From a virus: a stretch of 42,522 nt of DNA. Within the stretch, counting starts at the first letter, position 1, and every line of letters starts with the position of its first letter. The notes under the pieces are model-generated. The model saw nothing but the letters and a program-made list of their open reading frames with translations. It did no database searches and had not been told where the DNA came from. The stretch is taken from positions 1-42,522 of the IMG/VR virus record IMGVR_UViG_3300003691_000019. One strand, written 5' to 3'. A program made the position numbers and the translations under genes. Below are positions 20,991 through 28,291 of the stretch, one piece after another.

Positions 20991-21128
20991 ATGACCACAA
21001 TAGCAGTAAACGGTTTAAACGGGCTTTTAGAAGTTTTACTCTTGTTAGAGGATCAAGGGGCTAAGAACTACTCCAGCTACATGGATTTAGAAAGCGATAT
21101 GTTTTACATTAATGTTTACCACGAATGA
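20991..21128 (+). CDS. Hypothetical protein (45 aa)
   Basis: 45 residues: MTTIAVNGLNGLLEVLLLLEDQG then YSSYMDLESDMFYINVYHE. A helix and a beta hairpin are likely. Its stop overlaps the next start (ATGA), and it lies directly downstream of a promoter-like box. Unknown function. Confidence 0.5.
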   Translation: MTTIAVNGLNGLLEVLLLLEDQGAKNYSSYMDLESDMFYINVYHE

Positions 21129-21253
21129 CCTATCAAGAAGTAATAGAAGCTCTGCATGAGCTAGGCTGGGAAGATTTAGACAAGTTGAACTCAGAAGCGG
21201 TGGAGTTGATAGAAGATGTTATTTTAGTAATGAACCAAAACAAAAAGAGATGA
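21125..21253 (+). CDS. Hypothetical protein (42 aa)
   Basis: 42 residues, acidic and helical (MTYQEVIEALHELGWEDLDK..SEAVELIEDVILVM). Overlaps both neighbours by ATGA, so three small genes here form a coupled set. Confidence 0.5.
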   Translation: MTYQEVIEALHELGWEDLDKLNSEAVELIEDVILVMNQNKKR

Positions 21254-21486
21254 GTTGGAACCATAGATTATTAGCACACAAAGATGGAGAAGATTATTAT
21301 TATCAAATCCATGAAGTTTATTATGATGAAAAAGGAAAACCTAACGGATATACAGAACGTGGTATATCGGTTGGTGGCGATAACTTAGAAGGTGTTAATT
21401 GGGTTTTAGATAGGATGCGAGAGTGTTTAAATAAACCCATATTGTCTGTGGACAACTTTCCAAAAGAACATAAAGAATCAAAATAA
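21250..21486 (+). CDS. Conserved small phage protein (78 aa)
   Basis: 78 residues: MSWNHRLLAHKDGEDYYYQIHEVYYDEKGKPNGYTER, then a helix WVLDRMRECLNKPIL. The MSWNYR....DGE..Y.I.EVYYD..G.P pattern is shared by small proteins of many phages and plasmids; function unknown. It ends just before the small-RNA promoter at 21491. Confidence 0.65.
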   Translation: MSWNHRLLAHKDGEDYYYQIHEVYYDEKGKPNGYTERGISVGGDNLEGVNWVLDRMRECLNKPILSVDNFPKEHKESK

Positions 21487-21490
21487 TTTA

Positions 21491-21498
21491 TATCTTTG
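21491..21498 (+). promoter_or_regulatory. Promoter -7 box of the small RNA
   Basis: TATCTTTG is a full match to TAnnTTTG and ends 3 nt before the first hairpin at 21502, where transcription would be expected to start. No TTTG was found at the usual -33 spacing. Confidence 0.45.
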
Positions 21499-21501
21499 AA
21501 G

Positions 21502-21602
21502 TGTTCGTAATGGAGGTATGAACAGATAAAGACATTATACGGGGAAGGCACTTCTCCAGAAATTAAGTCCTATGTACCTCCATTGCATAGGGCTTTTTTT
21601 TT
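21502..21602 (+). ncRNA. Candidate ~100-nt small RNA with kissing loops (module B)
   Basis: Three hairpins. H1: TGTTCGTA (21502-21509) with TATGAACA (21517-21524), 8 bp with one G.U, loop ATGGAGG. H2: GGGGAAG (21541-21547) with CTTCTCC (21551-21557), loop GCA. H3 is the terminator with loop CCTCCAT (21577-21583). The H1 and H3 loops are complementary over all seven bases, and the complementarity extends to ten counting closing bases (21509-21518 with 21575-21584). No frame of useful length is present; GGAGGTATG would open a 3-codon peptide only. It sits between a promoter box and a T tract, so an independent RNA is likely. Confidence 0.55.
21567..21602 (+). terminator. Terminator of the small RNA
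   Basis: GTCCTATGTA (21567-21576) pairs with TTGCATAGGGC (21584-21593, two G.U), leaving the 7-nt loop CCTCCAT, followed by nine T (21594-21602). Confidence 0.8.
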
Positions 21603-21631
21603 GCACTTAAACGAACAGACATACAAGGCCG

Positions 21632-21823
21632 TTGCTGTTCAGACTCCATACAGCTTTAACAAAAAGGATTAAAACAAACGGCAACCAGTCAGAAAAGACG
21701 AAGTTAGAACTTGTGAAGTGTATGCAATGTCCAATCCCCGACAACATACGACTTGAAGCAATAAGCACAAGCCTAACTTATGACCCTAGACGCTGTAATG
21801 TCAAGGCGACCTGTAAAAGGTAA
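21632..21823 (+). CDS. Doubtful small Cys-containing frame (63 aa)
   Basis: A frame from TTG 21632 with four Cys in KCMQCPIPD and RRCNVKATCKR, which could bind zinc. There is no ATG before position 21719 (MQCPIPD), no leader like those of other genes, and codon use is more GC-rich than the neighbours. It lies between two structured RNA regions and may simply be non-coding. Confidence 0.25.
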   Translation: MLFRLHTALTKRIKTNGNQSEKTKLELVKCMQCPIPDNIRLEAISTSLTYDPRRCNVKATCKR

Positions 21824-21842
21824 GGATGGGAATTGCTGATTA

Positions 21843-21926
21843 AGGCTGAGGTTCGATCTAAATAACTCTTATTTTATCGGATCAGGTTCTTGAGTACTTT
21901 CAAGGATATAAGGGGAACTATAGCCT
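21843..21926 (+). other. Predicted three-way-junction fold
   Basis: AGGCT and GTTC (21843-21847, 21851-21854) pair with GAAC and AGCCT (21915-21918, 21922-21926) across a 3x3 internal loop. Inside lie GATC-AAATAA/TTATTT-GATC (21855-21883) and TTCTTGA/TCAAGGA (21887-21893 with 21900-21906). No gene explains the region. It could be an RNA leader or a DNA site; hand-drawn folds in AT-rich DNA are weak evidence. Confidence 0.3.
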
Positions 21927-21930
21927 AAAC

Positions 21931-21960
21931 TTAGCCATTAAATAAAATTTAGTACATTTG
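21931..21960 (+). promoter_or_regulatory. Promoter of the head-gene operon
   Basis: TTAG (21931-21934) and TACATTTG (21953-21960) with 18-nt spacing; the -7 box is a full TAnnTTTG match. It lies 73 nt before the first structural gene at 22034. Confidence 0.5.
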
Positions 21961-22033
21961 GAGTAGAGATATTCAATGACGGGTAGTTGATTCTCAATAA
22001 TTAACAGAATAAAAAACTCTAATAATTTAGATT

Positions 22034-22645
22034 ATGGCTATTAATTGCGACTGCCCGTTGCCAACGGCAATAGGCGATATTACTCCAAACACTTGTCCAG
22101 AGAACTTTTCTCAGATTCAAAAGGTAATCTTCCAAAGACGAGGATTTGTATTTGATGGAAGTGCTGGAAAGGACATTACTTTGTTGGCTGACTGGCAAAC
22201 TTTACAAGCTGCTGCTGATGACACAAAGGCTCAAATTTCTCCATTTGCTTACAATGCAATCATTACTGCTGGTGAAGCGATCACTAACGGTGGTGGAGAC
22301 AACACTACTTTGAATGGTGAAGTAGAATTAGTTGGTGTGAATCCTTCTGTATTTACTGCTGAGTTCAGATCATTGGATTCTGCTACTATTGCACAATTGC
22401 AAACTTTGAACTGCGAAACTGGTCTTGGTGTTTACTTTGTTACTAAAGATGAAGATATTATCGCAAATGAAGAATCTGCTGGTAACTATACTGTTTTCCC
22501 AGTTTCTTCTTTCTTCGTAGGAGACAAGACAAACAATGGTTTTGCTACTAAGGACATGAACATGGTTTCATTTAACATGGAAGCTTGTTGGTCTGCTGCT
22601 TATTCTAAGCAAGCTGTGGCATTTGATCCATTAACTGAACTGTAA
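22034..22645 (+). CDS. Probable abundant virion protein (203 aa)
   Basis: 203 residues with a Cys-rich start, MAINCDCPLPTAIGDITPNTCPENFSQIQKV, then FQRRGFVFDG and alternating beta strands (VELVGVNPSVFTAEF, GLGVYFVTKDEDI, NYTVFPVSSFFVGD). Leu TTG, Ala GCT and Thr ACT dominate, as in the major capsid gene and unlike the neighbours, which suggests strong expression. It is the first gene after the head-operon promoter and precedes the portal. Tail tube, neck or decoration protein are all possible; I could not choose. Confidence 0.6.
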   Translation: MAINCDCPLPTAIGDITPNTCPENFSQIQKVIFQRRGFVFDGSAGKDITLLADWQTLQAAADDTKAQISPFAYNAIITAGEAITNGGGDNTTLNGEVELVGVNPSVFTAEFRSLDSATIAQLQTLNCETGLGVYFVTKDEDIIANEESAGNYTVFPVSSFFVGDKTNNGFATKDMNMVSFNMEACWSAAYSKQAVAFDPLTEL

Positions 22646-22866
22646 TGATTATTACATTACAAATTAAAGGTACTGATGAGGTGCGTGATTTCGAGAGAAG
22701 TCATGCCCTTAGAGTACTTCGCTTGCCAAAAAGCGTTTATACACTTCCAAAGGATTCACCTTATCAATTCGTAGATAATGAGCTTAGACGTATCAAAAGT
22801 GAAGAAACTGGTGGAGAAGCCACCAAGAAAAGAACTTCTACAAGAAGCAAAAAATCACGAAAATAG
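22645..22866 (+). CDS. Small basic-tailed protein overlapping the portal gene (73 aa)
   Basis: 73 residues: a strand MIITLQIKGTDEVRDFE, a helix and a Lys/Arg-rich tail KKRTSTRSKKSRK. Its stop is 89 nt inside the portal frame. The N-terminal part may be a small head-assembly protein and the tail may contact DNA. Start shares one base with the upstream stop. Confidence 0.55.
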   Translation: MIITLQIKGTDEVRDFERSHALRVLRLPKSVYTLPKDSPYQFVDNELRRIKSEETGGEATKKRTSTRSKKSRK

Positions 22867-24496
22867 ATTGGTGCTACATTCTGAAGCTGTTGTTAAGTCA
22901 GTAGCTTTTAGAAGTGATAATCCAGCATTTAATGACTTCCTTAACTGGGTAAAGTCTTTTTTGCCGTTTGATAAATACCAAAGGTTTAGACAGCTTATCA
23001 AGACTCCTTATGCTTCTTTGAAGGTAACGAGTGAAATTTGGACTGAGCTAGAAAGAATCTTTGATGGCCAAAACTCTTTCTTTAATTATGAGTTTACAAC
23101 TACTGAACTCCAGGAAGATTTCATGGCTTATCTAAAGCAGATTGATGACAGAAATTTCTTTAAGACTTTTGGATTCGATCAATTAAAATATTCTATTAAC
23201 TCTGTATTAGTAGTTGATTTACCAGCAGAGCCAGAAGATACTCGATTAGAGCCTTTTTATTATTTCGTATCAGTTGATAGTATCATTGATATTAAAACGG
23301 ATATGAAGGGCGAAGTAAAGCACATTATCTTTAAGCTAGGTGAGAATACCATAGGTGCTTATTGTAGTGAGTATTACAGAGTATTTGACACTACTAACGA
23401 TACTTTAACTTTGGTATCAGAGAGTGAACATGGGTTGGGTTACTGCCCTGCTTCATTCTTCTGGGACAAAGACCTAAGAGCAGACAACTGTTATTTGAAG
23501 AAATCGCCTTTAACAGATTGCTTGGCTCAATTAGATAGATACTTGGCCCTTGATACGTTCAAGGAACACGCAGACCTTTACGCACCTTTTCCTATTGTTG
23601 TTTCAATGGAAAAGCTATGCAATTATGAAGGTTGTCAAGATGGATGGATCAACAAAGAGCAAAGACAGTATTACAACGATACTGATTACGATATTGTTTA
23701 CACTCCTGTTAAATGTCCAGCTTGTGAGGAAAGAGAATTAATCGGTGCAGGAACAAATTTTGAGTACCCAGCACCACAAGCAACAGACAGTCCAGATTTA
23801 AGTAATCCAGTAGAGATTGTTTCTGCTGATGTTAAACCATTAGAATATATCCAAGCGAAATTAGCAGACGTTTCTGCATCAATTAAAAGCGCAGTTATTG
23901 GAACTGGCTCTAAGATGATCAATGACCAAGCTATAAACGAGATGCAAGTAATGGGTAGTTTTGAGAGCCGTAGAAATGTTCTTATTACTATCAAAGAAAG
24001 CTTTGAGAGAATCCATAAGTTTGCTAACGATACAGTTGCTAAATTAAGATATGCGGATAGTTTTGTAGGTTCTACTGTTTACTATGGCGATGAGTTCTAT
24101 CTAAAGAATTTGGAAACCTTACAGGAAGAATACAAGATGGCAAAGGAGAATGGAGAGCCAGACGAGGAGATTGATGCTATTTACAGACAAATTATCCAGA
24201 CTAAATACAAGGGAAATAAAGACAAGATCAAAAGGGCTTGGATATTATACAACTTAAACCCAATGCCACATAACTCACTAGAGGAAGCTAAAGAATTGTT
24301 TGATGCTGGTGTAGTTGATCGAGAAACTTTCACTATTAAGGCTAGATTCAATAACTTTATAGCGAGGTTTGAAAGAGAGCAAACAAACGTAATCTTCTTT
24401 GGAGAGGATGCTAACTTTGATTCTCGAATAGATAGTATTTATTCACAATTAATTATATATGCAAATGAAAGCGAACAATTACGAACAGACGCTTAA
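22778..24496 (+). CDS. Portal protein
   Basis: 572 residues, located between terminase/first structural gene and scaffold/capsid as expected for a portal. The N-terminal domain (KSFLPFDKYQRFRQLIKTPY), a helix-rich middle with ADVSASIKSAVIGTGS and NEMQVMGSFESRRNVL, and a long C-terminal helical part (AKENGEPDEEIDAIYRQII) agree with portal proteins of Bacteroidota siphoviruses. An unusual insertion carries four Cys: Cys281 and Cys286 (CNYEGC) with Cys313 and Cys316 (CPAC), likely one zinc site in the clip or wing region. It should form the dodecameric DNA gate bound by TerL. Confidence 0.78.
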   Translation: MSLDVSKVKKLVEKPPRKELLQEAKNHENRLVLHSEAVVKSVAFRSDNPAFNDFLNWVKSFLPFDKYQRFRQLIKTPYASLKVTSEIWTELERIFDGQNSFFNYEFTTTELQEDFMAYLKQIDDRNFFKTFGFDQLKYSINSVLVVDLPAEPEDTRLEPFYYFVSVDSIIDIKTDMKGEVKHIIFKLGENTIGAYCSEYYRVFDTTNDTLTLVSESEHGLGYCPASFFWDKDLRADNCYLKKSPLTDCLAQLDRYLALDTFKEHADLYAPFPIVVSMEKLCNYEGCQDGWINKEQRQYYNDTDYDIVYTPVKCPACEERELIGAGTNFEYPAPQATDSPDLSNPVEIVSADVKPLEYIQAKLADVSASIKSAVIGTGSKMINDQAINEMQVMGSFESRRNVLITIKESFERIHKFANDTVAKLRYADSFVGSTVYYGDEFYLKNLETLQEEYKMAKENGEPDEEIDAIYRQIIQTKYKGNKDKIKRAWILYNLNPMPHNSLEEAKELFDAGVVDRETFTIKARFNNFIARFEREQTNVIFFGEDANFDSRIDSIYSQLIIYANESEQLRTDA

Positions 24497-24800
24497 GCAA
24501 GTACCAAAAGAGTGGGGTATTAACGTACCAGATTCCATTTCAGATGCTTGTAAAGATTATTACCATGTTCTTATGGTAAGAAGAGAAAACAATCCAGAAC
24601 AGGAAACTTACCACACTATTGCTAGTGTGCAACAGTACCCTAAAGATGGATGGAACAAAAGAAAAGGTGCTATTAAAGATATGTTGCCAGTATTAGGTTA
24701 CAAGCACATGTTTATTTTGCACGATCCTACAAAGCCAGAGCCAGTAAAAAAGGCAGGCAGACCAAAGAAAACAGAGGAAGAAACCTCAACAGAAGATTAA
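24459..24800 (+). CDS. Hypothetical head-module protein (113 aa)
   Basis: 113 residues, overlapping the portal end by 38 nt; ATG 24465 is an alternative start. The body (KEWGINVPDSISDACKDYYHVLMVRRENN...YHTIASVQQYPKDGWNKR) is followed by a Lys/Pro-rich tail KPEPVKKAGRPKKTEEE containing an AT-hook-like GRP motif that could bind DNA. Position between portal and scaffold suggests a head-assembly factor. Not recognised. Confidence 0.6.
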   Translation: MQMKANNYEQTLKQVPKEWGINVPDSISDACKDYYHVLMVRRENNPEQETYHTIASVQQYPKDGWNKRKGAIKDMLPVLGYKHMFILHDPTKPEPVKKAGRPKKTEEETSTED

Positions 24801-24824
24801 TACTAACATAATAAAGGGTAGATT

Positions 24825-25748
24825 ATGGACAATTTAGATTTGAACCAACTACAGGAAGCCTTTAACTCGAATGAAGAGTTAAGAGGGCAATTACTAGAAA
24901 CTATTGCTAACTCAGATGCAGGAAAGCAATATTTAAACAACTATGCTACTAACCACTTTGAGCAAAACATAGGCACGAAGATTGGGGAAGTACATGGTGC
25001 TTATGACAAGGACTTCGAGGAAGTGCTAGGTGTTAAAAAGCCAGATGGTGTAAAAAGCTATGTATTCTGGAAGGATGAGGTTGCTAAGTTGAAAGACTTG
25101 GCTTCAAGTGCTGATCCTAAAACTTTAGAAGAATTAAAGTCAAAGAATGAGCAGTTGCAATCAATGATCGATAACAACGAACAAGCTAAGTACTTGAAAG
25201 ATGAACTAGACTCTTTCAAAAAACAGTACTCTAGTGAGATTGAAGAAAAGAATCGAGTTATTGAAGAGTTTAACAACAAGCAGAGAATGTTCACTATCCA
25301 AGGAGAGTTGAACAAAGCATTGAGCAACATGAACTTTAACGAAACATTGCCAGAGGATGTAAGGAATACTTATATCTCAAATGTTACTGAGAAGTTATTG
25401 GCAGATGCAAAAATATTGGAAGATGGTAGTATTGCTTTTTACGATGGTGGTGAGTTGATCACTAACAAAAAGACAATGAGCAAGGCTACAGCTTCTGAAA
25501 TCTTGGCTAACAGTCTAAAGAGTATTATTGCTAGTAAAGCAGATACTACTGGTGGTGGTGGTCAAGAGCCTGGAGTGGCAAAGAGACCAAGTAATGTTAC
25601 TTTCTCAAACGCTAAGAGTAAACTAGAGCTTCAGAGCCTAGTTGAAAGCTCTTTACTTGCAGATGGACTCAGAAAGGGTACAAGTGAGTTTACCACTAAG
25701 CAAGACGAGTTATTAGCGGAGTATGGGAAGGATTTACCGTTGCGATAA
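24825..25748 (+). CDS. Scaffolding protein (putative)
   Basis: 307 residues, acidic, with a long coiled coil in the middle (ELKSKNEQLQSMIDNNEQAK...LKDELDSFKKQYSSEIEEKN, about 105-160) and a Gly-rich linker TTGGGGQEPG near 242-251. Coiled-coil character, size and place directly before the major capsid gene are those of a phage scaffold. The C-terminal helix-rich end probably contacts the capsid protein. Starts behind a TAGATTATGG leader. Confidence 0.72.
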   Translation: MDNLDLNQLQEAFNSNEELRGQLLETIANSDAGKQYLNNYATNHFEQNIGTKIGEVHGAYDKDFEEVLGVKKPDGVKSYVFWKDEVAKLKDLASSADPKTLEELKSKNEQLQSMIDNNEQAKYLKDELDSFKKQYSSEIEEKNRVIEEFNNKQRMFTIQGELNKALSNMNFNETLPEDVRNTYISNVTEKLLADAKILEDGSIAFYDGGELITNKKTMSKATASEILANSLKSIIASKADTTGGGGQEPGVAKRPSNVTFSNAKSKLELQSLVESSLLADGLRKGTSEFTTKQDELLAEYGKDLPLR

Positions 25749-25768
25749 GGTTTTTTTTGTACTTTAGT
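25741..25768 (+). promoter_or_regulatory. Promoter candidate for the major capsid gene
   Basis: TTG (25741-25743) and TACTTTAG (25761-25768) with 17-nt spacing, partly within the end of the scaffold gene. The 72-nt leader to the capsid start contains a GTGG-AAGG-CCAC hairpin (25791-25802) and no gene. Confidence 0.45.
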
Positions 25769-25840
25769 ATCAAATGTGTCCTTTGAAGGGTGGAAGGCCA
25801 CGAAGTAAATAAGTAAATTTTAATTTAATTTTTTAGAAAA

Positions 25841-26905
25841 ATGGCAGGTTTAGCAAATACTCTAACACAGAGCTTGCGTACTCAATACCCTTCAAACTTG
25901 GATAAGTATGAAGATAGATTGTCTGAGTACGGGGCATGGGCATTGTTCAAAATGGACACAATGTCACCAGAATCAATCATCACTCCAGACGTTATTGAAA
26001 CGGCTGCTGGATCAATGGGTAACACCCTAACAATTCCAGTTATTGATGGAGACGATGTAACAATTGGAAACGTACGTTCTTGTACTATTGCAGATTACGA
26101 GAATGTTTCTAACTTGATCACAGTAACTTTCGTTACTTATCAATTTGGATTCACAATGGTTCCAGCGCAATACCAAAATAACGATATCAAGTACCAAGCA
26201 GACTTCGATAGAAAATTGTTAAAGTTCTTGAAGAAGTTCGCTGCTACTTTGGATTCTGCTGCGGTTGCAAAATTGGAAGCAGACAAAACTCAAGTAATGA
26301 ACTCTGCGTTCATCGGAGTTGGTCAAAAGTACGGTGCTTTGGTAGGTAACGCAATCCAAGTAACTGATGCACAAAAGAACTTGATCTTTAACGATTTGAC
26401 TTCTATCCAAGCAGAGGATGACTTCTACGGAAGATACAATGTATTGGGTTCTCAAACTTTGAGATCAGTAATTGGCGAATACGCTAACCAAGGGGCAGGA
26501 AATGCTACTAACACTCAGTTCCAATTCGGTGAGTATGACTTCGGTTATTCTAACAGAGTTACTGTAGGTGCTGGTAACGCTTCTACTTTCTTCTCAATGC
26601 CTAAAGGTACTTTGGCTACTTTCAACAGAAACGAGCCAGATGCTAGATTAGGTTCAGTAATTGATTCTAACAACTACTGGGAAGAAGTACAGGTTCCTAT
26701 CGTTGATTTGACAATGGGTGTTCACTACTCTAGAGAGTGTGCTGATAACTCAGGAATCAATGGTGGTTCTGGTGCATCTCACTTGACTGGTTCAATGAAA
26801 GAAACCTTCATCTGGTCTACTGATGTTGCATTCATTACTGCTTACAACAGCGATCCAGTTACTTTGGCTGGTCCAATCTTCAAAGGTGAAATTTCAGCTT
26901 CATAA
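25841..26905 (+). CDS. Major capsid protein
   Basis: 354 residues. The gene follows the scaffold and is bounded by its own promoter box and a strong terminator, as expected for the most abundant product. The sequence (MAGLANTLTQSLRTQYP, GNTLTIPVIDGDD, RKLLKFLKKFAATLDSAAVA, NVLGSQTLRSVIGEYANQG, FSMPKGTLATFNRN) suggests the long spine helix and peripheral domain of the HK97 fold. Codon choice is strongly biased (TTG, GCT, ACT). No N-terminal cleavage site can be assigned from sequence alone. Confidence 0.82.
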   Translation: MAGLANTLTQSLRTQYPSNLDKYEDRLSEYGAWALFKMDTMSPESIITPDVIETAAGSMGNTLTIPVIDGDDVTIGNVRSCTIADYENVSNLITVTFVTYQFGFTMVPAQYQNNDIKYQADFDRKLLKFLKKFAATLDSAAVAKLEADKTQVMNSAFIGVGQKYGALVGNAIQVTDAQKNLIFNDLTSIQAEDDFYGRYNVLGSQTLRSVIGEYANQGAGNATNTQFQFGEYDFGYSNRVTVGAGNASTFFSMPKGTLATFNRNEPDARLGSVIDSNNYWEEVQVPIVDLTMGVHYSRECADNSGINGGSGASHLTGSMKETFIWSTDVAFITAYNSDPVTLAGPIFKGEISAS

Positions 26906-26933
26906 TTAGCTTGATTCATTCATAGGGAAAGAG

Positions 26934-26966
26934 GGGTGTGTTCAAAATAGCACACCCTTTTTTTTT
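26934..26966 (+). terminator. Terminator after the major capsid gene
   Basis: GGGTGTG (26934-26940) pairs perfectly with CACACCC (26951-26957), one further T.G pair is possible, and nine T follow (26958-26966). It lets the capsid gene be expressed above the neck and tail genes. Confidence 0.88.
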
Positions 26967-26990
26967 AATTTAGTAGAAAATAGAATAGGT

Positions 26991-28133
26991 ATGTTTGACG
27001 TAAGTAAGATTCAAAGTTGTTTTGCGACTATTAACGGGTGGAGAAATTCAAGCGATCCCGATGTGCCACAGATTACTGACCCGAACCTTTTGACTTCGGA
27101 TAGTGGTTTAGTGTATAATGATTTTCATCCATTGATTGAGATGGAGAATATTAGCAATACGATTCCAGAAACAAAGGACTTAGAGGAATACTTACAAGAG
27201 AAGGTTGATAGTGCTACTGCGAAGGTTATCCGTAAATGGGCTAACTGGAAGAAAGAAATGCAATCAACTAAGACTATCTTGGCTAACGCTTCTGCTTTTA
27301 CAGGAGTGGCAAAGTTTACAAATACGATTATCAATGAGAGTAGGTTTGTAGGAATCCAGGTAAAGGTAAAAGATAGTTTAGGTGTAAATATCAAGATTGA
27401 TAGATTGGGCTTGCAGTTTACTGAGATTCAAACGAATTTACCTATTTATGTTTTCCACACCAGCCAAAAGAATTATGTACAAAGGATTCTGGTAAGTACT
27501 ACAAAAGCCAATTCAATGGAGTGGGTAGCTTTATCAGAGCCAATAAATTTATCTTATTATGGGTCTAATGATACTGGTGGCTTCTATTATATTGGCTATT
27601 ATCAAGACGATATTCTTGGACAAGCCTTACGAAAAGACTTCAACTGGGAAAAGTTCTGCGGTGGATGCGCAGGAAGGCAAGCAGCGCAAATCTGGAACAC
27701 AAGATTAAAGTTCATGGACATGACTCCAATGTATGTTGCTAGTGGCGATTATACAGTTATGGAGATGTTCGATTACGAGGATGCGGTAAGTGCGGTAGAT
27801 AACAACTATGGAATTAACCTAACAACTACGATTACTTGCGATTTGTCTGATTATATCTGTGAACAAAAACAAACCTTTGCAGATGCGATAGGGAAACAGG
27901 TTGCTGTTGATATATTAAATGACATGAAGCATAGCAATAGAGCGAATAGAATTGCTGAGGTAAACAGAAACATGATTATAAGGGATTTAGAAGGGGATAG
28001 AGAGACTTTCGAGGAAGGTTTAGCGATGAGGTTAGAAACTGCGATTAGGTCGCTAGATTTTGACTTTTCAAAGATTGATAGCCCTTGTTTACCAGATAAC
28101 AAGAAGTATGGTATTTCGCAAAGAGCTATATAG
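26991..28133 (+). CDS. Structural protein after the capsid gene (380 aa)
   Basis: 380 residues beginning MFDVSKIQSCFATINGWRNS; middle section beta-rich (VGIQVKVKDSLGVNIKIDRLGLQF, YYIGYYQDD) and a Cys-rich FCGGCAGRQAAQIWN near 221-235. The C-terminal half is helical (FADAIGKQVAVDILNDMKHS). Bacteroidota siphoviruses often encode such a protein between capsid and neck genes. Neck, connector or minor capsid roles are possible; not assigned. Confidence 0.6.
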   Translation: MFDVSKIQSCFATINGWRNSSDPDVPQITDPNLLTSDSGLVYNDFHPLIEMENISNTIPETKDLEEYLQEKVDSATAKVIRKWANWKKEMQSTKTILANASAFTGVAKFTNTIINESRFVGIQVKVKDSLGVNIKIDRLGLQFTEIQTNLPIYVFHTSQKNYVQRILVSTTKANSMEWVALSEPINLSYYGSNDTGGFYYIGYYQDDILGQALRKDFNWEKFCGGCAGRQAAQIWNTRLKFMDMTPMYVASGDYTVMEMFDYEDAVSAVDNNYGINLTTTITCDLSDYICEQKQTFADAIGKQVAVDILNDMKHSNRANRIAEVNRNMIIRDLEGDRETFEEGLAMRLETAIRSLDFDFSKIDSPCLPDNKKYGISQRAI

Positions 28134-28135
28134 CA

Positions 28136-28291
28136 ATGAAAAACAAGATAAAAGTAAACGAGCTTGGAGTAAATCTGAGCGAGTTAATAGATATGGACTC
28201 TGTAGATAAGAGTATAACGAAGGTAGAGGAAGTATTGAAGGCGTTAAAGGATTTAAAAACAACGATAGAGCAACTGGATCAAAATTTATAA
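28136..28291 (+). CDS. Small helical protein (51 aa)
   Basis: 51 residues: NKIKVNELGVNLSELIDMDS and VDKSITKVEEVLKALKDLKTT, two helices with coiled-coil spacing. It fills the only gap in this stretch, starts 3 nt after the upstream stop and ends with a TAATG overlap. Function unknown. Confidence 0.55.
   Translation: MKNKIKVNELGVNLSELIDMDSVDKSITKVEEVLKALKDLKTTIEQLDQNL

Noticed and set aside
21850-21860. tRNA T-arm-like GGTTCGATC
   Set aside because: No matching acceptor, D or anticodon stem can be drawn around it; the stretch fits the three-way fold better.
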